Source of the DNA: Nephrocerus scutellatus
Taxonomy: Eukaryota; Arthropoda; Insecta; Diptera; Pipunculidae
Assembly: GCA_947095585.1 (NCBI GenBank)
Contig: OX352763.1
Span: 21,935,462-21,999,461 of the forward strand
Direction of reading: 5' to 3'
Length of the DNA: 64,000 nucleotides
Below the pieces are notes generated by a model. That model saw only the letters and a program-made list of their open reading frames with translations, ran no database searches and was not told the origin of the DNA. Both the position numbers and the translations under genes were made by a program. Each line of letters opens with the position of its first letter. The first letter of the stretch is position 1. Of the stretch, positions 1 to 11,169 are shown one piece after another.

Positions 1-1
1 A

Positions 2-118
2 CTCAAGATGGGAGTCCCACAAGGAGGGGTTCTCTCTCCCATCTTATTTAATTTCTATGTCTCGATGCACCCTACTCCCCCTACTGGCTTTAAATTGATC
101 AATTACGCTGATGATCGT
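2..118 (+). mobile_element. Reverse transcriptase fragment, Jockey/CR1-type non-LTR retrotransposon
   Basis: This open stretch begins at the window edge and reads through the fingers/palm of a non-LTR reverse transcriptase. It contains VPQGGVLSP followed about 20 residues later by INYADD, the catalytic motif with the two metal-binding aspartates. Reading is lost right after YADD, where unrelated tandem-repeat DNA begins, so the copy is truncated on its 3' side. The 5' side runs off the window. The spacing and the GGVLSP form suit the Jockey/CR1 group, but the clade cannot be settled from 39 codons. Dead fragment. Confidence 0.8.
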
Positions 119-143
119 TCAAATTAAAAAAAACCAGACCATA

Positions 144-369
144 TCGAGACGACTTGCACCATCATGTTGGTATAAACAAAGCGTTCTCTTTGTGAAACGG
201 GAGTAGTACCTAGAATTGTTTTAGGAATCTTCCAAGTATGGTAGGTCGGTTGTAGTCTTCTTCGAGACGACTTGCACCATCATGTTGATATAAACAAAGC
301 GTTCTCTTTGTGTATCGGGAGTAGTACCTAGACTTGTTTTAGGAATCTTCCAAGTCGGTTGTAGTCTTG
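144..369. repeat. 118-bp direct tandem duplication, two copies
   Basis: Copy one runs from 144 to 261 and copy two from 262 to about 369. Both start TCGAGACGACTTGCACCATC and both contain GGGAGTAGTACCTAGA. They differ at a few positions, and copy two lacks about 10 bp near its end. No coding potential is seen. It abuts the truncated reverse transcriptase. Confidence 0.85.
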
Positions 370-799
370 ATGGAAGTAATAAGGGAATGATTAGGCTAAC
401 AAAACCTACCTACGACAGCCCAAATGTTTAAACGCTAATTCGATGGTGAAACGATGATTCCTTTTTTGGCTCTGTGTCTTCAGATTCTTATCGGTGATGA
501 TTATGGAAGTTGGTATTTCCATCACCCGTGAAAAGCGACTCATCTGTTAATGACATTTTTGTGATAAACGAATCATCATCAAAATGCCGTTCCAACAACC
601 AGTTGCAAAGTTTCAATCATTTTGGCAGATCTGCTGTTGATAATAACTCCTGAACTGGTTCGGTTGCTTTTGGCTGAATAGTTTAAAAGTTATGACTCAA
701 TATCTGTTTATGGTAGTACAGGATTTTTCAATAAGGATATAACAATTTTGTATTTAAATAAAACACAAAATAATTGAGATATCTGTCTGAAATGCATTA
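370..799. other. Gene-free stretch
   Basis: AT-rich sequence with no coding region, repeat or RNA gene that I can recognise. The end of the R1-like element begins just beyond it. Confidence 0.5.
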
Positions 800-1915
800 C
801 AGGTGTAGTATAGATGTTATGTTTATGTATATGCATAAGATAGGTACTCACAAAACATACATGCCCCGACAAGAACTAATGTGTCAGTTGTTAGTTTACC
901 TCTCCATATTTTCTTACTACCCACACTTGGATGTCTGGGATCCGCATATGCGTCTATCGGGCTTTTGTAGATGCGTCCCATATACGCTGCCACTCTATCT
1001 CGCTACGTATTCGAATGTCTTCTCTTGTACGCTGAGCTTCACTGAAATGTTGGTTCATGAGGTCTTTCGCTGCCGCTGCTTCTATTGGCATGATGTCAAC
1101 TGCTATGACTCCTGCATCTGTGGAGACCGTCCGGAATGCACAGCATATTCTGGGCGACGGCAGTCTTTACGCTGCTGCAACTCCTTTCATGTAGCTGGCG
1201 CAAGAAGTCGCCGGCTGCCATTTAGGTACAGCATACATTGCTTAGTCCCACCAGTATTGGTCAATATCCTCGAAAGAGCTATCCCTGCACGCAATGCCTT
1301 TACACTGGCATATTTCAGATGCTCCTTGAAATTGAGCCTGTGATCCAGCAGGACTCCGAGGAATTTTATATGTGGGCTCGATGTGATGCTTTGTTGGCCG
1401 ACTCGGATTGTCACTCTTTCCACCTTTTTTTCCTGCTACTTATCAGTACAGCTTCGCTTTTGTGATCAGCTAGCACATTTTTGCGTTACCTCAACGAGTG
1501 TCTTAGCAACAACCACTATATAGCTATGTCGTTTGCGCGTATCCGACGATTTCTACTCCAGCATTTCGTCTAATTGTTAGAATGACGTCTTACATCACAT
1601 TTCATAGTAGCGATCCAAGTACAGAGCCCTGTGGTACTCCTCCGGTGACTTTGTATTGCCTGGGATTCTCCTCGATGTCATATAACAAGGTTCTGTCGCA
1701 ATGATTCGTAGCAGATAGTCTGGTACCTGCAGTTTGATTAAGAAAACCAACGTTTTGTCCCAATTTGGGGATCGAGTGAAGTATTTCTTCCATCTCGTTC
1801 ATGCAATTGCATTGTGCGCGATATCACATACCGCCGCAATTGCATCGATGGTGCTCCTTTTCTTCCTAAAGCCATATTGGAATCTTGATAGGTCGCGCGA
1901 TCACTTTAGATTTTG
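800..1915 (-). mobile_element. R1-clade non-LTR retrotransposon, degraded 3' half (RT to C-terminus)
   Basis: Read on the minus strand, fragments appear in correct order with frameshifts between them. They are QYGFRKKRST (about 1850-1879), GGVPQGSVLG (about 1626-1650), a stretch ending VVVAKTLVEVTQKCAS (about 1475-1540), HIKFLGVLLDHRLNFKEH (about 1310-1365), and a C-terminal part with EIEWQRIWDAST and RKYGEVN (about 895-1010). The last runs on into FLSGH-like residues near 850. The C-terminal tryptophan-rich segment followed by GEV and LSGH is what R1-group elements show downstream of the RT. The endonuclease half is absent. Stops and frameshifts make it dead. R1 itself lives in 28S rDNA, but nothing ribosomal is seen here, so this is a dispersed R1-like lineage or a stray copy. 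Confidence 0.8.
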
Positions 1916-2140
1916 TGGTTGTTGATATTTGAGATAAAGAATACGATGCATTGGGAATGTTGCCTTCTCCCCGTGTGCGAACTTTGCCAGGGCTATACAT
2001 TGTTCCTGCGTTCCCATTTGACAGACTGCAAAAGCAAACAAAGGATTGTCTGCAAAACGCTTAGAACTTAGCCGTTTACATCACCTACCAAGACAATAAT
2101 ACCAATTCCAAATATGTAATGTGTGTGTATGATAGTCAAT

Positions 2141-2290
2141 TTTCCGTGACAAGTTATTACTCTCGGACGTTTGTCAGACTTTCGCGAGAGGTGGGACAGC
2201 GTGAAAAATACTTTTGGTGTTACTGCGGGATTCGAACCAAGAACCTCCTGCTCAGAAGGCGCATGGTCTTATCCACTAAGCCACGGCTCT
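2141..2290 (-). mobile_element. tRNA-derived SINE with A and B boxes
   Basis: On the minus strand this starts with a tRNA-like head. It has an A box TGGCTTAGTGG at 2283-2273 and a B box GGTTCGAATCC at 2238-2228, spaced as in a polymerase III internal promoter. The anticodon arm does not fold cleanly, so this is not a working tRNA gene. The body continues to about 2141. A second copy of the body, without the tRNA head, lies at 25960-26015, which supports a dispersed element. The TGGNNNAGTGGATAAG style of head resembles arginine-type tRNAs, but the source tRNA is uncertain. Confidence 0.7.
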
Positions 2291-2438
2291 CACATCCGAC
2301 TTCCAAAATAAATACCAGTCAATTAATTTGATCAACTATCAGGATTGACCTTCGACAAAGGTTGGAGTCATGCAATTCACTCTCAAAAACTATTGGAAAT
2401 AAGACTTTTGAAGAAGCCTAAGGATCAGATCAGAAATT

Positions 2439-2541
2439 GGTCTTGGTCTTGCAGTCTTGTAGCTGTAGCAAAAAATGCAAGGTCTTGGTCTTGCAGCAGT
2501 AGCAAAAAATGCAAGACCATTCAGTTGCAAGACCAAGTCCA
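2439..2541. repeat. Short direct repeat with an inverted partner
   Basis: A unit built of GGTCTTGGTCTTGCAG and GTAGCAAAAAATGCAAG occurs twice (about 2439-2480 and 2481-2515). GCAAGACCAAG at 2527-2537 is the inverted complement of its first part, so the RNA could fold back. It lies just before an RTE-family 3' end. Confidence 0.7.
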
Positions 2542-2586
2542 AGAATATATATGCAAGATATGTAAGATACGTAATGACTCTGTTGA

Positions 2587-3010
2587 TCATCATCATATTT
2601 GGCTCTACAACCGGGGGCCGGTCCTGGCCTCCCGCAAAAAGTCTCTGCACCGGTCCCGATTTCGAGCCGATGTCATCCAGTTTGGCATTCCTAAACTCTG
2701 GGCGTCCTGGTCTACGCCATCCTTCCAGCGTAGGTTTGGCCGGCCTCGCTTTCGTGTTCCATAAATCCTACCGCAAAGGACTTTCCGAGCAGGATCCTCT
2801 TCGACATCGCGGTAACGCTTGTAGACCTCATCATTATAAAGTCTCCGGAATCGTCCTTCCTCACATACGGGGCCAACAATTCTCCGTAAGACTTTTCTTT
2901 CGAACGCGGCTAAGAGGTCAGAATGTTTTTTGCTAAGCACCTAAGTCTCGGATCCATATGTAAGTACTGGTATGACCATTGTCTTATATACCAGCTGCTT
3001 GGATGTTATC
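2587..3010 (-). mobile_element. RTE-like retrotransposon 3' end, copy 1
   Basis: The minus strand encodes the C-terminal part of a non-LTR polyprotein. It shows LLAAFERKVLRRIVGPV, then LRWKDGVDQDAQSLGMPNW, then a 3' tail of ATG repeats (read as ATCATCATC on the plus strand). Compared with the longer copy at 33568-34235 it has an internal deletion of about 60 bp, just after the EEDPA-like residues, which removes the GRLRWAGHLAR segment. It is truncated at its 5' end near 3010. The same family recurs at about 19.9, 33.1, 33.6, 38.0, 42.1, 46.7-48.9 and 54.9 kb. Assignment to RTE rests on the short-repeat 3' tail and the C-terminal motif style. Confidence 0.85.
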
Positions 3011-3693
3011 CATAACATATGGATATATGGAGAATATGTCTAGAATTTCTTGAACAAATTTTTTTCAAATTAACCGCTAAAAATAAACGTTGGTAGTTTT
3101 GTGTATATATACTGAGTGTTGAGAGTAAAGTAAAGGACAGACTCTAGGACAAGACTTTGTGGACATCATCACAGCTAAATACATATGTAAGAAATATAAG
3201 CGTTTATGTAGAAGTTAAGACTTTGGGAAATCTATACACATGGTGCCCTATAATTGGTGCACAATAATTTGGGAGATAATTTTTGGGTATATTCTAAATT
3301 TCTCTGTTAATAGTAATGCTAGAAACTTCGCATAGGACTTTGTTTTTAGAAGAAATACTAGCCTTTGTTAATGTTTTACAATAAAGTTTATACCTTGTTT
3401 GAGTCTTCAGATATTCAACTTCAATGCCTGTTCCAGTTTTCTTGCCCATGCTAATTTTTGACTATGTGGTCAAATTTTTCCAGAAAATGCGTAATAAACG
3501 ATATGTTTTACTATTTGTTTCTTATGAAAACAATAATAAAAATAAAACTCAACAAAAAGTTTGCGGAAAACCCATAGATTTTCTGATACTTGGGTAAAAT
3601 TTTTAAAAAAGATTTTTTTTGCTTTAAGCTCCAAGGGCTATGAATAAAAAATGATTTTGTGTAGTTTTAGATAATTTTTATTTTATGTGTGTA
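3011..3693. other. Gene-free AT-rich stretch
   Basis: No coding region or repeat recognised. Several A and T runs. Confidence 0.5.
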
Positions 3694-3933
3694 CTAAGGC
3701 AGTGATAACAGGTACTCAAAGTGTCCTCCTTGGTTTTGTATGCATGCTAGAGCCCGTTTTTGGGGAGGTAGTTTGAAGGGCCCACTTGTCACTTGTTTCC
3801 AAATACATCTGCCCCCAGATTGGCGCTGAATGGCGCTGAAGTTGAAATGATGACTGTCTCCTTCTGTGTGGATTCTGCGCAGCCCATATTGAGATTCGTC
3901 CGTCCAGAGAATTGATGTGTATGTTTGTACCAA
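3694..3933 (-). mobile_element. Possible Tc1/mariner-type transposase C-terminal remnant
   Basis: An open minus-strand frame of 79 codons ends with CIQNQGGHFEYLL. The pattern Cys-Ile followed by Gly-Gly-His-Phe-Glu is common at the C-terminus of Tc1/mariner transposases. The upstream part (TDESQYGLRR) resembles the first catalytic-aspartate region, which would mean the middle was deleted. Both likenesses are short, and I cannot show continuity. It could be chance. Confidence 0.3.
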
Positions 3934-3992
3934 ACTAACTCTGGAACGCCTTGACCAATTTTAACCAAACATGCTGGTATACATTTTTAAGA
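3925..3992 (-). repeat. Short dispersed repeat, inverse of 26106-26176
   Basis: The reverse complement contains TTGGTCAAGGCGTTCCAGAG followed by TTAG and ACAAACATA. The plus-strand copy at 26106-26176 has the matching TGGTTAAGGCGTTCTAGAG and ACAAACATA. About 65 bp align. The 'same-phase Cys/Gly-free' style, with no coding frame, suggests the edge of a non-autonomous transposable element. Confidence 0.6.
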
Positions 3993-4094
3993 TGCGAGCC
4001 CTTTTTGGCTTACGCATTTAAAAAAAAAACAACCCATAAAAAATGTAAATTCTCTAACAGTGTATCTCCTGTAAGAGAATTTACATTTATGTGT

Positions 4095-4545
4095 TTAATA
4101 TTTGAAGAAAATCGAGATAATTTTTAAAAAATTTACATGGGCACCCCTCGGGTCTCAGGGCCTGTTCACTTCAAAAATTTTGAATAAAATAGGGCTTTTT
4201 TTTAAAAAAAATTATATGGGCGCCCCTCAGACCTCATGGCCCGATCACTCCAAAAAATTTCGTCCATCGGAGATACACATGTGTTCAAAATTTGAATGAA
4301 ATCGGGCTAATTTTTACAAAATTTACATGAACAACCCTTGGGCCTCAGGACCCGATCACTCCAAAAAATTTACAAAAAATTTTATCCATCGTCTGCGGAA
4401 ATACACATGTGTGCAAAATTTCAATAAAATCCGGCTTTGGGAAGTGGGTTAAAAATTGATCGCAAGACTCCACGACAAACAGACAAATAGACAGACAAGC
4501 AGACGGGCACGCGAAGTTAATGTAGAGAATTTCAAAAAAGATAAC
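4095..4545 (+). repeat. Dispersed repeat family A: three tandem units plus tail
   Basis: Three partial units begin near 4095, 4190 and 4300. Each has a core like TTACATGGGCACCCCTCGGG, GGCCCGATCACTCC and ATACACATGTG followed by AATCGGGCT. After the last unit comes a unique tail (GGAAGTGGGTTAAAAATTGA, repeated ACAGACA, ACGCGAAGTTAATGTAGAGAATTT). Reverse-oriented pieces of the same family lie at about 12.3, 15.5, 21.9 and 39.7 kb. No coding capacity is seen. The pattern is that of a non-autonomous element with internal tandem units. Confidence 0.8.
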
Positions 4546-4547
4546 AC

Positions 4548-4890
4548 GGTCACCGAACTTAAAGTCGAAGTTCGATTGTTTGGTCAGCTGTGTGGGATAA
4601 GGTGCTGTCTCGTTGGAACCACATATATCTTCTAATTTATCCCACAAAAAAAAATTTTAGGTAATGGCATCCCTTGAATGGCTTTGAGTGGCTGGCTGAC
4701 TTGTCCAAATGCAATAATTTCGCTTATTAACGAAGCCAATGATCCATCATAATTGAGAAACTCAGCCAGAAATGAGCTTTACCGCTGAGAAATGTTTTTC
4801 GATGAAAAATTCGGGTCGTTTTCAGACATGTTAAGGGTCCAATCACTGAAGTTACATAGCAGTTGATGCAGTCGTTCGGCATAGCATATA
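4548..4890 (-). mobile_element. Mariner-like transposase remnant
   Basis: On the minus strand the order is DWTLNMSENDPNFSSKNI, a frame-shifted stretch with GFVNKRNYCIW, and MWFQRDSTLSHTADQTIEL. These correspond to the residues before the first catalytic Asp, the region just after it, and the second catalytic region (normally WFQQDGA.HTA). The catalytic Asp of the second block survives as RDS. The interval between the blocks is much shorter than in intact mariners, so the copy has a large internal deletion plus stops. It ends at repeat family A. Confidence 0.7.
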
Positions 4891-5154
4891 GGGATGAAGG
4901 CTGAAGTCATTGCACAAAACCACAACCACAAGCCGGTCGCAGAGATTCCAAATTCCGAAGATCGACGCGGAATCGACAAAATTAGAGCGTGGCTACACGA
5001 TCATGGGAATGAAAGTCATGTCCAGCGTAACAGGTAGATTTTTAGTGAGTAAGATTGATTCCTCCAAGAATCCACCGAAAGTCTACTACAAAAGATGATT
5101 TTAGGCGCAAGCAAGAACGTTCTATACGGCAACGGCTTCGTTATGCGTAGCCAC

Positions 5155-5320
5155 AACGTTTATTGGCATGACTGTCATTCCCACGCCTGTGTAGCCACGG
5201 TCTTAGGACCTCACTTACGCAATATGTTCGGTACTCCAACGTTCATTGGCATGACTGTCATTCCCACGCCTGTGTAGCCACGGTCTTAGGACCTCACTGA
5301 CGCAATATGTTCGGTACTCC
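5155..5320. repeat. 83-bp tandem duplication, two near-identical copies
   Basis: Units at 5155-5237 and 5238-5320 differ at only a few bases. Both contain GGCATGACTGTCATTCCCAC and GCCACGGTCTTAGGACCTCA. High identity implies a recent duplication. No frame stays open through it. Confidence 0.9.
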
Positions 5321-5572
5321 TCCTTGCATTTCTTAGTCTAGTTGCATATTTTGCCACAAAGGCACAAAGTTGTCCACCAGACGACTTTCCGTACGACGAC
5401 CGAAAATTCCAGATAACACACATTAGGTTGTCGCAACCGAACCTAACGAACGTATAAAAGAAGACAGACACTCCCGAGCAGTCAACAGCTTCACAGAGCA
5501 ATCGTCTAGACATCCATGTCTACGTCGTACACGTGTTACACATCAAACGGGGCTTCTTATAATAACAATATT

Positions 5573-5726
5573 TGGCACGACAGACCGTTGCGGTCCAAGG
5601 CCTAGTCTTATTGTAAGTACCTTAGTATGTTAACTCACTGCGAAGAAATATGGCGTATTTATGGCGTTTCTTCTCGCGACCATTCGTGTTGTGCGTGTTA
5701 TTGGACCGCAACGGTCTGTCGTGCCA
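5573..5726. mobile_element. MITE-like hairpin with perfect 26-bp inverted arms
   Basis: The left arm (5573-5598) begins TGGCACGACAGACCGTTGCG and the right arm (5701-5726) is its exact reverse complement, with 102 bp between them. A relative at about 25829-25903 shares the left-arm sequence, the following GGCCTAG and the interior, but has lost the right arm and part of the loop. Long perfect arms, small size, no coding capacity and a second copy fit a miniature inverted-repeat element. No clear target duplication was identified. Confidence 0.7.
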
Positions 5727-8720
5727 GCCAAATATTTTTATTTATGCGTGGATTTTCTCGCAAATTTTTGTTTGTATTTTGAAGACCGATAGTAATATTG
5801 TTGCAGACTTTTCGCTACACATTCGCAACAAGCTGATCTTCGCAATGTCATCGTCATTTTGATTAGCGTGTGTGGGAGCATAATTCTGAGGGGCATTCCT
5901 TTTAGCAACTTTGGAATATAGAGTACCTATATATGAACAGGTTCTGTGATTGACATATTAGTACCTAAACCGAAAACATTATCAAGCACTGTTGCAGATG
6001 TTATTTAAAACTTCAAAGTTCAAGCCGTCGTTAATGATAAGAGAAGTGTCGTCGCCCAATTTAAACAAAAAAAAAAACAAAACTCTCACTTTCATGGCAA
6101 TTGCAACGAAACAGCCAACTGGAAACTTATATAGAGTCACTTCACTGCGTTTTCCATTCCACAGTGCAAGGAAAACTTTTGACAAATAACTTAACGGGAT
6201 TTATATGCGAGTACCTACATAGATACAGAATATATGGAAATATATTATATATAACACAATGGCGTTAAGAATTTTTTTTTTGGGTTTTAAATATGAATAC
6301 TAATGCATAAAAAGGTTATTTTGCGCCTTCTATAGTCAAGTGCTTATGTATAGCAGGAGCAGCAGGTAAAAATTTACATTTTCCCGCTGGGAAGGGTTGC
6401 GTACCAGCCAACAATGGCATTCCCTATCCCTTCTAACAAACTCGCTGTTGCATATACATATATATGCACCTTCGTTGACTTTTCCAAACAATGAAGGCAA
6501 AGACGACGCCATTTAAGACGCCATTACTATGCCTATGCGTTGTCCATCCCCATGTAGAACGACGTTTGAAAATTTAAATTATTGCTCATGCATAACAGCA
6601 GAGCAGCAATGCATATACAAGCTCTATATGTTTTGTATATAGGTAGATAACAATAGAAGAAAAAGACCTTTGCGCGCACACACTGCACCTACATAAGTCT
6701 ATTTACCACTTAACGTGTAAATGAAGATAAATTGCTAACGAAATATGTATGCATATAGCGTAACGTAGTGCAAAATGCGAATGAAGCACGTAATTGTGAC
6801 GTAATTATATACTTTCGAGAAACATTTCCTATGCACGTCCGAATAGATAGAGAAGCATGCATATGACGTGTTGTAGGTGGCATTTGGGAATGGAAGACAT
6901 GTGTGCGCTGAATATAAAATCTAAGAGAATTTTCAAGAGCATCTTATAAATTAGATAGGCAGGATTAATTTAGGCTCTTTTATATGCAAATGCCATTTAT
7001 TGAGAATCTTCACCATTTGCACTTGCAAATTGCAATGTTGCAAAGAAACACAATAGGATTCTTCAAAGAGCTCACTATTCTCTTAAAATTTATTCGAGGA
7101 GAATTTTTTAAATTGCAATAGCAATTTTTTTACAGAATACAAACCAAATTGTCTGGAGGGGAATGCGTTTTAAGTGTACAAAATAGAGAGCGGAGTGTTA
7201 TAAGAGAAATTGCAATGAGATGCATTTTTAATTTTGTTATTGTAACTTCTAGAGATGATGCATTGATGAAATAAATGAAGAGTGCATATAAATACAGAAG
7301 AGAGCATATATTTCACAGTTATGCAATCAGTGCGGACGCATGTGTTTGTAATCGATGCAGTTGGTTTATTATAAGAAATATATATGGAAAAACTTGGAAA
7401 AACACATCATGTACAAGAGAGTGAGAGAGAGGGAGTGAGTGAAGTGAATATTCACCATTGGCAGCCGACAGGCAACACAGTAGTGTAGCGTACAGGTAGC
7501 AGCCACACTGTACCGCAGCACAGCACGACACAACGGACAAGGCAGCAATATGAAGAATGAGAGTGGCGGATGCATGTGCGAGCGTAAGTGCGCTCGTCAG
7601 GGGGTGCATAAAAGTGGGCTGGGTCTTGCGCCTGCATACATACTTGTTGTTGTTGTTGTTATGTGTTTTTCTTTCTTTGTTCAACCGATTGGCTTTTTTT
7701 CTTCTTCTGACAAGCGTTTCGCATGCATCGAATTATTTTTTTTCTCGATGATGTGTTGGTATGGAGGACATGGAAGATAAATAGAGAGAGATGCAAGTGC
7801 ATGTGGTGCATGTGTTTCTTTTTTTGGAAATGTTGAAGAGGAAAGACGTGTAGGACCATTGATGTGTTGAACAAAATGGAAAAGAAAAAAAAAACCTTAC
7901 GTAGGTATGCCTAACGCATAAAACGCAATGGTTGTTCGCAGTTAGTGGGTGGGTTGGTAGAAATCAGTCGAGATGGTTGGTGGATGTGGTTTTAATTGAT
8001 TTGTTTGTGATCACCCAGCAGTTGTGTGTTGGTGTATGGGTCAGTGGTGCGAGAGTGTGATTTCTAATTTGTTAAACTAATCCGTTGCTAGCTATTCCTT
8101 GTGTTCAGATAAAAACGGAGAAACCCGCTAGGCGTTATTCACTACCACAAATCGACTGGTGTTGTTAACCAGCTGTGTAGTATGCATTTCCAAGGCGTTT
8201 ACCATGACAGTATGAAAGAAAGAAATATTGGAATTGGAGCATTCAGATGAAATGCGACTTGTATTGATATGTCTCGTAGATGAACATGGAGGCGAACCTT
8301 CGTTTTTTTGTTGTTGTTAGTAATAACACAAAAAATAGTGCGGAATCGGTGTGATATTCCTTTTCGGAACCCACACCTTAAAATCTGTCATACATCAGAT
8401 CATATTGTTTTGAAAATATAAATAGATTTCGTTTATCGGACTGTACATGCTTGCATGTAGAAAGCCTTGCATTGAATTACAGTAGAATTAAGAAACAACA
8501 TAAGCTAACAACGCACAGCGCATTCTGTAGACTGCTTAATAAGCAGAGTATGATTATCAATTGTAAATAACTGTTATACGTATGAAGTGAGTTGATTTTT
8601 AGAAGTTTTGCGAGTATGGTGAGTCGTAAATAAGAAACTCACCAGAGTGATCTAGCGCACTTTAGGTTATTCGAATAGAAAACAGTATAGAAAAGACTAG
8701 AACCTTCGCGAAGCCTTTGA
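5727..8720. other. About 3 kb without recognisable genes
   Basis: AT-rich sequence with scattered simple repeats, including a short TTG run near 7644-7660 and AG-rich tracts near 7415-7440. Several overlapping open frames exist near 7320-7780 on both strands, but they are low-complexity (His, Ser and Leu runs) and mutually overlapping, with no family match. It could be host intronic or regulatory DNA. Confidence 0.5.
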
Positions 8721-8873
8721 TTTACTATAAATATGCGGCGTTTTGTCGCAGAAGTGAGTTAGTTATTTGGAATACAACTAGAACCGTTGAAAAGTACTTG
8801 CAAGCAGATAGAACTACCAGCAAAGAGAATAGTAGTGGTCTGGAAGTTAAGATTAACAACACAGAGAGGAATT

Positions 8874-10090
8874 ATGAAACCTGGCGACATAGCTTTTGAA
8901 AATTTTAAAGTTCAGTTAAGAGCTGCTGTACAACACAATGGATGGGGTGCGGAGGAACAGCTAAATTCTTTGATCCTAGCGTTGAGGGGCAAGGCAGTAG
9001 ACGTTTGTTGCGAATAAAAATGCATTTAGCCAATTTTACTCGAAATCAGTATACTCCTCCAGTCGTATTACAAATGCCGAGATGAGTTCCGGAAGAATCT
9101 TGAAAGAGTTGGACTTGAGTTATGGACGGTCTCACACACAGGAGCTAACCAAAGTACAGCTCCATATGAAGAAACAACAGCGATGATCAACGGCTTCAAA
9201 AATTATAACGGGAAATAACTAAACTAACAGGACAAGACTATTGTGGGGTACCGGCTGGTATCTTGGACAGACTGGCAGTGGATGCGTTTATCAGTGCTAT
9301 TCGTGATGCTTCATTTGAGGACTACAGCCAGAGGAAAAGCTTCAGCTTTGGAATACGAAGCAAGTAGAGCCAGTTTGTCCACTGATTTAGTTAGATTGCG
9401 CAACTTGGAAACTGAGGACATCACACAAATAGAAGGCCTCATTGATGAGAAGATCAGAAAATCAAAGACTGGAAGAACGAACGGTATTCTACATCTAAGT
9501 CCCTTTCAACATGTATTAGATGTCAGAAACCTGGATTGCAAGAAACTGAGCACTGGAAACATGATGAGACAGCCTGTGAACGGTTTAAGTAACCTGGAAA
9601 GATTACGGCGGATAGATGCACAACATTTGAAAAAAGTGGAGCGATCGTCTTGTACCACCTTTGCAGGGCAAAAGCTGAGTAAGACAAAAGAATATCCCAG
9701 GGGGTCACAATACGCAGTACAAATCTTGGAAGGGATTGCAGCAGTCTCGTTGTTAATGTAGATAAGACCATCATGCGATTTTATTCTAGACACAGGAACC
9801 TCCAGATCAATTGTGAGTCCTAAAATGGTCTCTGGAGAGCAAGTAAAGAGAGTCCATCACTACAAGTTGAGATGATCAGCTACAGGAGGAACTGCAGCCG
9901 TTATGGGAGATCGTTTCCTTGCAGTTGAGTTTGTGGGGTTAAGGCTTCGACACCGGTTTATTTTTGCCAGTGAGGAAGATAAATGCATATTTCGTCTGGA
10001 TTTTATGATGGCGCACAAGGTGTCACTTGATTTGAGAAAGCAAGTACTAAGATGGCTTAATATAGAAGTTCCGCTCAGAATGACCGGCAA
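8874..10090 (+). mobile_element. Gypsy-type LTR retrotransposon, gag and protease remnant
   Basis: Gag begins at an ATG at 8874. It reads FENFKVQLRAAVQHNGW, then LNSLILALRGKAVD, the usual Gypsy capsid start, before a stop at 9015. Later frames hold AVDAFISAIRD and ALEYEASRAS (C-terminal capsid), then a decayed zinc knuckle (CIRCQKPG). An aspartic protease follows with the active-site LDTGTSRSIVSP near 9785 and, in the next frame, EDKCIFRLDFM as the second conserved block. Frameshifts separate the blocks. The reverse transcriptase and RNase H that should follow are missing. A TATA-like CTATAAATA at about 8725 may belong to a 5' LTR, but I could not pair two LTRs. Confidence 0.8.
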
Positions 10091-10149
10091 TCACAATATT
10101 GGATCATTCAGGAAGTGTTGTCTCTCCGAGTACAAACTAAGTGGAAGAC

Positions 10150-10925
10150 CGGAAAACCAGAAATGCTCAGTTGTTTCACGAATCACGGTCCAGCAAATGA
10201 AAGATCATTTGAAACGGGATCGGCTGAGGGAAGAACAAGTGCAGGATGATTCAATTGCTCCAGTTCTTCGATGGATGGAGCAAGGAGAAAGACCACAGTG
10301 GCACGAAATTGCAACAGAAAGTTCTACAGTGAAAAGTTATTGGGCTCAATGGCAGTCATTGAGATTGTAAGATGGGAATCTGCCGATGGTTGGTGCGCCA
10401 AATCAAAGGTAGTGTTACCAACGAACTGGTGAACAAAATTCTTCTTAAAACACACACTGGAACACCAACAAAACATTTCGGAACTAAGAGGACACTATAG
10501 ATGAAGTAAGAAGCCGATTCTTTTGGGTCAATTGCCGCAGAGATGTTGAAAACTAGCATGAAGAACACAGCTAGAGGGAAGACGCATCGATACAAGTGTG
10601 CAGCGTCTTTAAATGGGGAAGTTGCAAAGGAAGCCGATCGAAGACCAAGGATCTTCAATATCCATGCAACAGTAAGGAACAACATAGTGAATGGTGTAAG
10701 GAATGGATGAAAACACGGAATCACCTGCATGCGAACTATGAAAAATTTCGTTTGGCTATACAATTCCAAGACAAGACAAGGGAAAATACAGAAACCACAG
10801 CAAAGTTTGGAAGATCCCTATACAAGAGGAACAACGACGCAGTATATCAGATTCAACAAAACCCTAGATGTAAAAAGAAAGTTGTCCGCATCAACAAATC
10901 GACAAGGTACAACATCAGAGAGTGA
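10150..10925 (+). mobile_element. Gypsy integrase remnant, N- and C-terminal parts only
   Basis: Directly after the protease, the frame reads SIAPVLRWMEQGERPQWHEI then STVKSYWAQW, the linker before the integrase zinc finger in Gypsy polyproteins. A frame change gives HFGTKRTLDEVRSRFFWVN, the HHCC region. The DDE catalytic core is absent. From about 10690 frames carry KTRNHLH, then FVWLYNSKTRQGK and DAVYQIQQNPRCKKKVVRI, the integrase C-terminus. A purine-rich tract (AGAGAGTGAAGGAGGAGATG) at about 10917 could be the polypurine tract before a 3' LTR. The deletions remove RT, RNase H and the integrase core, so the element cannot move by itself. Confidence 0.75.
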
Positions 10926-11169
10926 AGGAGGAGATGGAGGACGTGGTGTAGGAATTATGCTTTACGTAGAAACTAGGCGCAGTTTTATTTCTTGGGCACC
11001 TGTTTCTACGAGACCAATAACTGCAAGGTTTTACTCAAAAATTCGTAACATCAAGACCGCGACGAAGAAAAAACCCAATTCTATACTCATCTTAATTCAG
11101 TTTACATCATCAGTGTTCCGAGAGCCGATACCAAAATCGTAATGCCCAAGTCGGTTAAGACAACTATGG

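Noticed and set aside
774..1343. 189-codon plus-strand open frame
   Set aside because: It lies antisense to the R1-like coding blocks; it has no family likeness and is a shadow frame.
2226..2290. Functional tRNA gene
   Set aside because: A and B boxes are present, but the anticodon and acceptor arms do not pair; fits a SINE head instead.
7319..7684. 121-codon minus-strand frame with His/Ser/Leu runs
   Set aside because: Several frames overlap it on both strands and the composition follows simple repeats; no motif.
9903..10370. 155-codon frame as a stand-alone host gene
   Set aside because: It carries Gypsy protease and integrase-linker blocks, so it is part of the retrotransposon.
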